From: an uncultured Atopobiaceae bacterium
Lineage (GTDB): Bacteria; Actinomycetota; Coriobacteriia; Coriobacteriales; Atopobiaceae
NCBI GenBank assembly: GCA_944321515.1
Contig: CALULO010000008.1
Coordinates: forward strand, 40,025 to 104,024
Direction: 5' to 3'
Length of the DNA: 64,000 nt
The notes under the pieces are model-generated. The model had not been told where the DNA came from and ran no database searches. It saw nothing but the letters and a program-made list of their open reading frames with translations. Every line of letters begins with the position of its first letter. The first letter of the stretch is position 1. Position numbers and translations under genes: made by a program. This document shows, in pieces, positions 61,540 through 64,000 of this stretch.

Positions 61540-63924
61540 ATGGGGGTCTTTGAGCGATACGCACCGTTCGTGCAGGACTTCATATATGCGCACGAGTGGG
61601 AGAACCTGCGCGGAATCCAGGTCGCCGCAGGCGAGGCTATCTTCGACACGGACGGCCACGTGCTGCTGTGCGCCTCCACCGCGTCTGGCAAGACCGAGGC
61701 TGCCTTCTTCCCCATCTTGACCGAGTTCTGGGAGGACCCTCCAGCATCGGTTGGAGCCATCTATATCGGGCCCACCAAGGCCCTCATTAACGACCAGTTC
61801 TATCGTCTCACCGACCTCTGCGAGGAGGCGGGCATCCCCGTCTGGCACTGGCACGGGGACGTCTCCTCCTCCCACAAGGCGAAGCTCATGAGGCACCCCT
61901 CGGGCATTCTGCAGATTACGCCGGAGTCCCTGGAGGCCATGCTCATGCGGCGCCACGCAGCGATATCCAAGCTCTTCTGCGACCTGCGCTACGTTGTCAT
62001 AGACGAGGTGCACTCTCTTCTGCGCCAGGACCGCGGTGGCCAGACCCTTTGCCTCATCGAACGCGTCTCGCGCATAGCCGGGGTAAACCCGAGGCGCATC
62101 GGGCTGTCGGCCACCATCGGGGACCCCGAGGCCGTAGGCGCGTTCCTCGCCTCCGGGACCGGGCGAAGCACCATAATCCCACAGGTCAGCGAACCGCCCC
62201 GCACCTGGCGCCTCTCCATGGAGCACTTCTACCAGACGGGGCCCCAGGCAGACGAGGGGCAGCCCCAGTCCCCCGGCAACAGTCTCGAGGCCGACGTCAT
62301 CTCGATCGAGAGCCCTGGTGAGCTCCCAAGCCGCCCAGAGCTGCCGCCGCGCTCGGCCACGCAGATCATGGGGCAGGGACACCTGAGCGCGAGAATATCT
62401 CCGGATGCCGCCCAGGAGGCGCCTACGGACTTGGCCCCCGAAAACGCAGACCCCGGCATCGGCTACATCTTCGAGCACACTCGGGGGCGCAAGTGCCTCG
62501 TCTTCTGCAACTCACGGGAGGAGGCCGAGGAGGTCACCACCACCCTACGCCGCTACTGCGAGGTCAACGGGGAGCCAGACCGCTTCCTTATCCACCACGG
62601 CAACCTCTCCGCAGCCATCCGAGAGAGCGCCGAAGAGCTCATGCGTGATGACGAGACGGCCCTCACCACCGTTGCCACCGCCACGCTTGAGCTCGGCATA
62701 GACGTTGGCCGGCTGGAGCGCGCGTTTCAGATTGACGCGCCGTTCACCGTCTCCGGCTTCCTTCAACGCATGGGCCGAACAGGCCGACGCAACGCACCTC
62801 CTGAGATGTGGTTCGTCATGCGCGAGGAGCAGCAGGAGGCCCGTGCGCTGCTACCCGAAACCATTCCCTGGAAGCTGCTGCAAGGAATAGCCCTCGTCCA
62901 GCTCTATCGTGAGGAGCACTGGGTTGAGCCCCCAAACCTCAACCGGCTCCCCTACAGCCTGCTCTGCCACCAGACCCTGGCAACACTTGCCTCAGAGGAC
63001 GAGCTCACACCCGCTCAGCTTGCAAGTCGCGTGCTCACGCTCACCTACTTCCATCGCGTGACCACGGACGACTTCCGTGTGCTCCTTCGTCACCTTCTGC
63101 AGCATGACTTCATAGAGCAGACCGAGGCAGGCGGGTTGATCGTTGGCCTTGCCGGCGAGCGCGTCACGAGCTCATACAAGTTCTTCGCCGTCTTTCAGGA
63201 GAACGTTGAGTACACAGTGAGGTCGGACTCCACCGAAATTGGCACGCTCTGCGCCCCGCCACCGCCAGGCGAGAAGGTGGCCATAGCCGGACACGTCTGG
63301 GTGGTCGACGAGGTGGACCACGAAAGGCATCTCCTCTACGTAACCCAGGTCAAGGGCAAGGTCCCCGCCTACTTTGGTGACGTGGCGGGAGACATCAACA
63401 CGCACATCCTCGAGCGTATGCGGCGCGTGCTCAACGAGACCCAGCCGTATCCGTACCTCATGGACCATGCGCGCGCACGCCTTCGCGAGGCGCGTCGCGT
63501 GTCCAAGAACTCTCACCTCACGGAAAGCCCCCTCATCTGCCTTGGAGAGAACGACAAGGGGCAGACCATGTACTGCCTGCTCCCCTGGCTGGGGAGCTAC
63601 GCGTTTCTAGCCCTGGAGCGCCTTATCAAGATCAAATGTGCCGATGAGCTGGGAATAAAGGGAGTGAGCTCCGCGCGGCCGTACTTCATGACGTTTGTCA
63701 TGAGGGAGGGCGAGGAGGCGTTCTACCACGTCGTGGGACAGGCCGCGGAGAGCCTAGAAGACCCCATGGAGCTCCTCTACCCCGGGGAGACGCCCTACTT
63801 CGAGAAGTACGACGAGCTGGTGCCCGAGGAGCTTGTCAGGAAGGGATTTGCAGAGGGGGTCCTCGACGTGGCGGGGATGAAGGCGAGCCTGGCCGGTTGG
63901 GACAGCGCGGCGCCCCGGGGCTGA
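61540..63924 (+). CDS. Lhr/BrxHI-like DEAD/DEAH-box helicase
   Basis: The 794-aa protein starts at ATG 61540. Motifs are: Walker A ASTASGKTEAAFF (Lys about residue 51), TPESLEAMLM, DEVH box VVIDEVHSLL (Asp about 155), LSATIGD, and the second RecA domain with FCNSREEAEEV, TATLELGIDVG and FLQRMGRTGRR. A 60-residue Pro/Ser-rich insertion lies between the RecA domains. The C-terminal 300 residues fit the Lhr-core winged-helix and beta-barrel region. It resembles BrxHI helicases. It is the last gene of the run, 64 bp after the ATPase. Codon choice is less strict than in its neighbours, consistent with a transferred module. Confidence 0.85.
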   Translation: MGVFERYAPFVQDFIYAHEWENLRGIQVAAGEAIFDTDGHVLLCASTASGKTEAAFFPILTEFWEDPPASVGAIYIGPTKALINDQFYRLTDLCEEAGIPVWHWHGDVSSSHKAKLMRHPSGILQITPESLEAMLMRRHAAISKLFCDLRYVVIDEVHSLLRQDRGGQTLCLIERVSRIAGVNPRRIGLSATIGDPEAVGAFLASGTGRSTIIPQVSEPPRTWRLSMEHFYQTGPQADEGQPQSPGNSLEADVISIESPGELPSRPELPPRSATQIMGQGHLSARISPDAAQEAPTDLAPENADPGIGYIFEHTRGRKCLVFCNSREEAEEVTTTLRRYCEVNGEPDRFLIHHGNLSAAIRESAEELMRDDETALTTVATATLELGIDVGRLERAFQIDAPFTVSGFLQRMGRTGRRNAPPEMWFVMREEQQEARALLPETIPWKLLQGIALVQLYREEHWVEPPNLNRLPYSLLCHQTLATLASEDELTPAQLASRVLTLTYFHRVTTDDFRVLLRHLLQHDFIEQTEAGGLIVGLAGERVTSSYKFFAVFQENVEYTVRSDSTEIGTLCAPPPPGEKVAIAGHVWVVDEVDHERHLLYVTQVKGKVPAYFGDVAGDINTHILERMRRVLNETQPYPYLMDHARARLREARRVSKNSHLTESPLICLGENDKGQTMYCLLPWLGSYAFLALERLIKIKCADELGIKGVSSARPYFMTFVMREGEEAFYHVVGQAAESLEDPMELLYPGETPYFEKYDELVPEELVRKGFAEGVLDVAGMKASLAGWDSAAPRG

Positions 63925-64000
63925 GCCCGCGCCCGCCGGGGCCCGCCCGGCACGGAAAATGCCCCTTGTTGGTCAGCGACGTCCTGCTCTCCCACGGACT

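Noticed and set aside
58432..63924. Complete BREX system
   Set aside because: Only BrxD- and BrxHI-like proteins are present; no PglX, PglZ, PglY or PglW within the window.
63795..63995. Minus-strand ORF at the window end
   Set aside because: It mostly overlaps the helicase gene in antisense and has no supporting motif; the last 75 bases are too short to call.

Overview
The window is very GC-rich, gene-dense chromosomal DNA. The codon bias, the strictly anaerobic gene set (class III ribonucleotide reductase NrdDG, a NifU-like/GGGtGRT pair, flavodoxin) and Gram-positive features (an LPXTG surface protein, an OppA lipoprotein) suggest a Coriobacteriia bacterium of the Olsenella/Atopobiaceae kind. 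This placement is inference; no rRNA or marker comparison was possible. I saw no tRNA, rRNA, CRISPR array, transposase or prophage.

Layout. 1-7.6 kb: the end of an M16C peptidase, then a KdpD/KdpE-like two-component system, a P-type ATPase with Na+/K+-ATPase-type signatures and two TrkA/RCK proteins, which together look like a cation-homeostasis unit. 7.5-10.2 kb: nitroreductase, HAD phosphatase and aminotransferase. 10.4-13.5 kb: nrdDG with two NrdR boxes. 13.8-17.6 kb: an unknown protein, a possible leader ORF and an MgtA-type ATPase. 17.6-20.6 kb: a LysR-flavodoxin-cupin-CMD redox cluster. 20.7-27.98 kb: patB, a secreted ubiquitin-like LPXTG protein bracketed by perfect 36-bp inverted repeats, and leuACDB with a leucine-rich leader peptide and attenuator. 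28.2-33.7 kb: HAD, NudC, a DMT transporter, the NifU-like/GGGtGRT pair and a DUF1893 protein. 34-41.7 kb: an oppABCDF oligopeptide transporter. 42-52.5 kb: PepF, DegV, MurI, PadR and its membrane partner, FKBP, MetY and FumC. 52.5-58.3 kb: SixA-CHAD fusion, HtpG, spermidine-synthase-like protein and YaaA. 58.4-63.9 kb: a three-gene TerB / BrxD-like ATPase / Lhr-like helicase module that looks like a defence system without a BREX core.

The two strongest candidates for undescribed biology are the cell-wall-anchored ubiquitin-like protein (22,049-23,026) and the TerB-ATPase-helicase trio (58,432-63,924). A third theme is non-coding. An exact 13-bp motif, GGCGAGAAGAACC, recurs at gene starts and in intergenic DNA. 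Three intergenic regions (near 48.3-48.7, 49.4-49.5 and 54.0-54.3 kb) carry arrays of locus-specific short motifs. In two of them the spacing is close to whole turns of the DNA helix (21, 32 or 42 bp).
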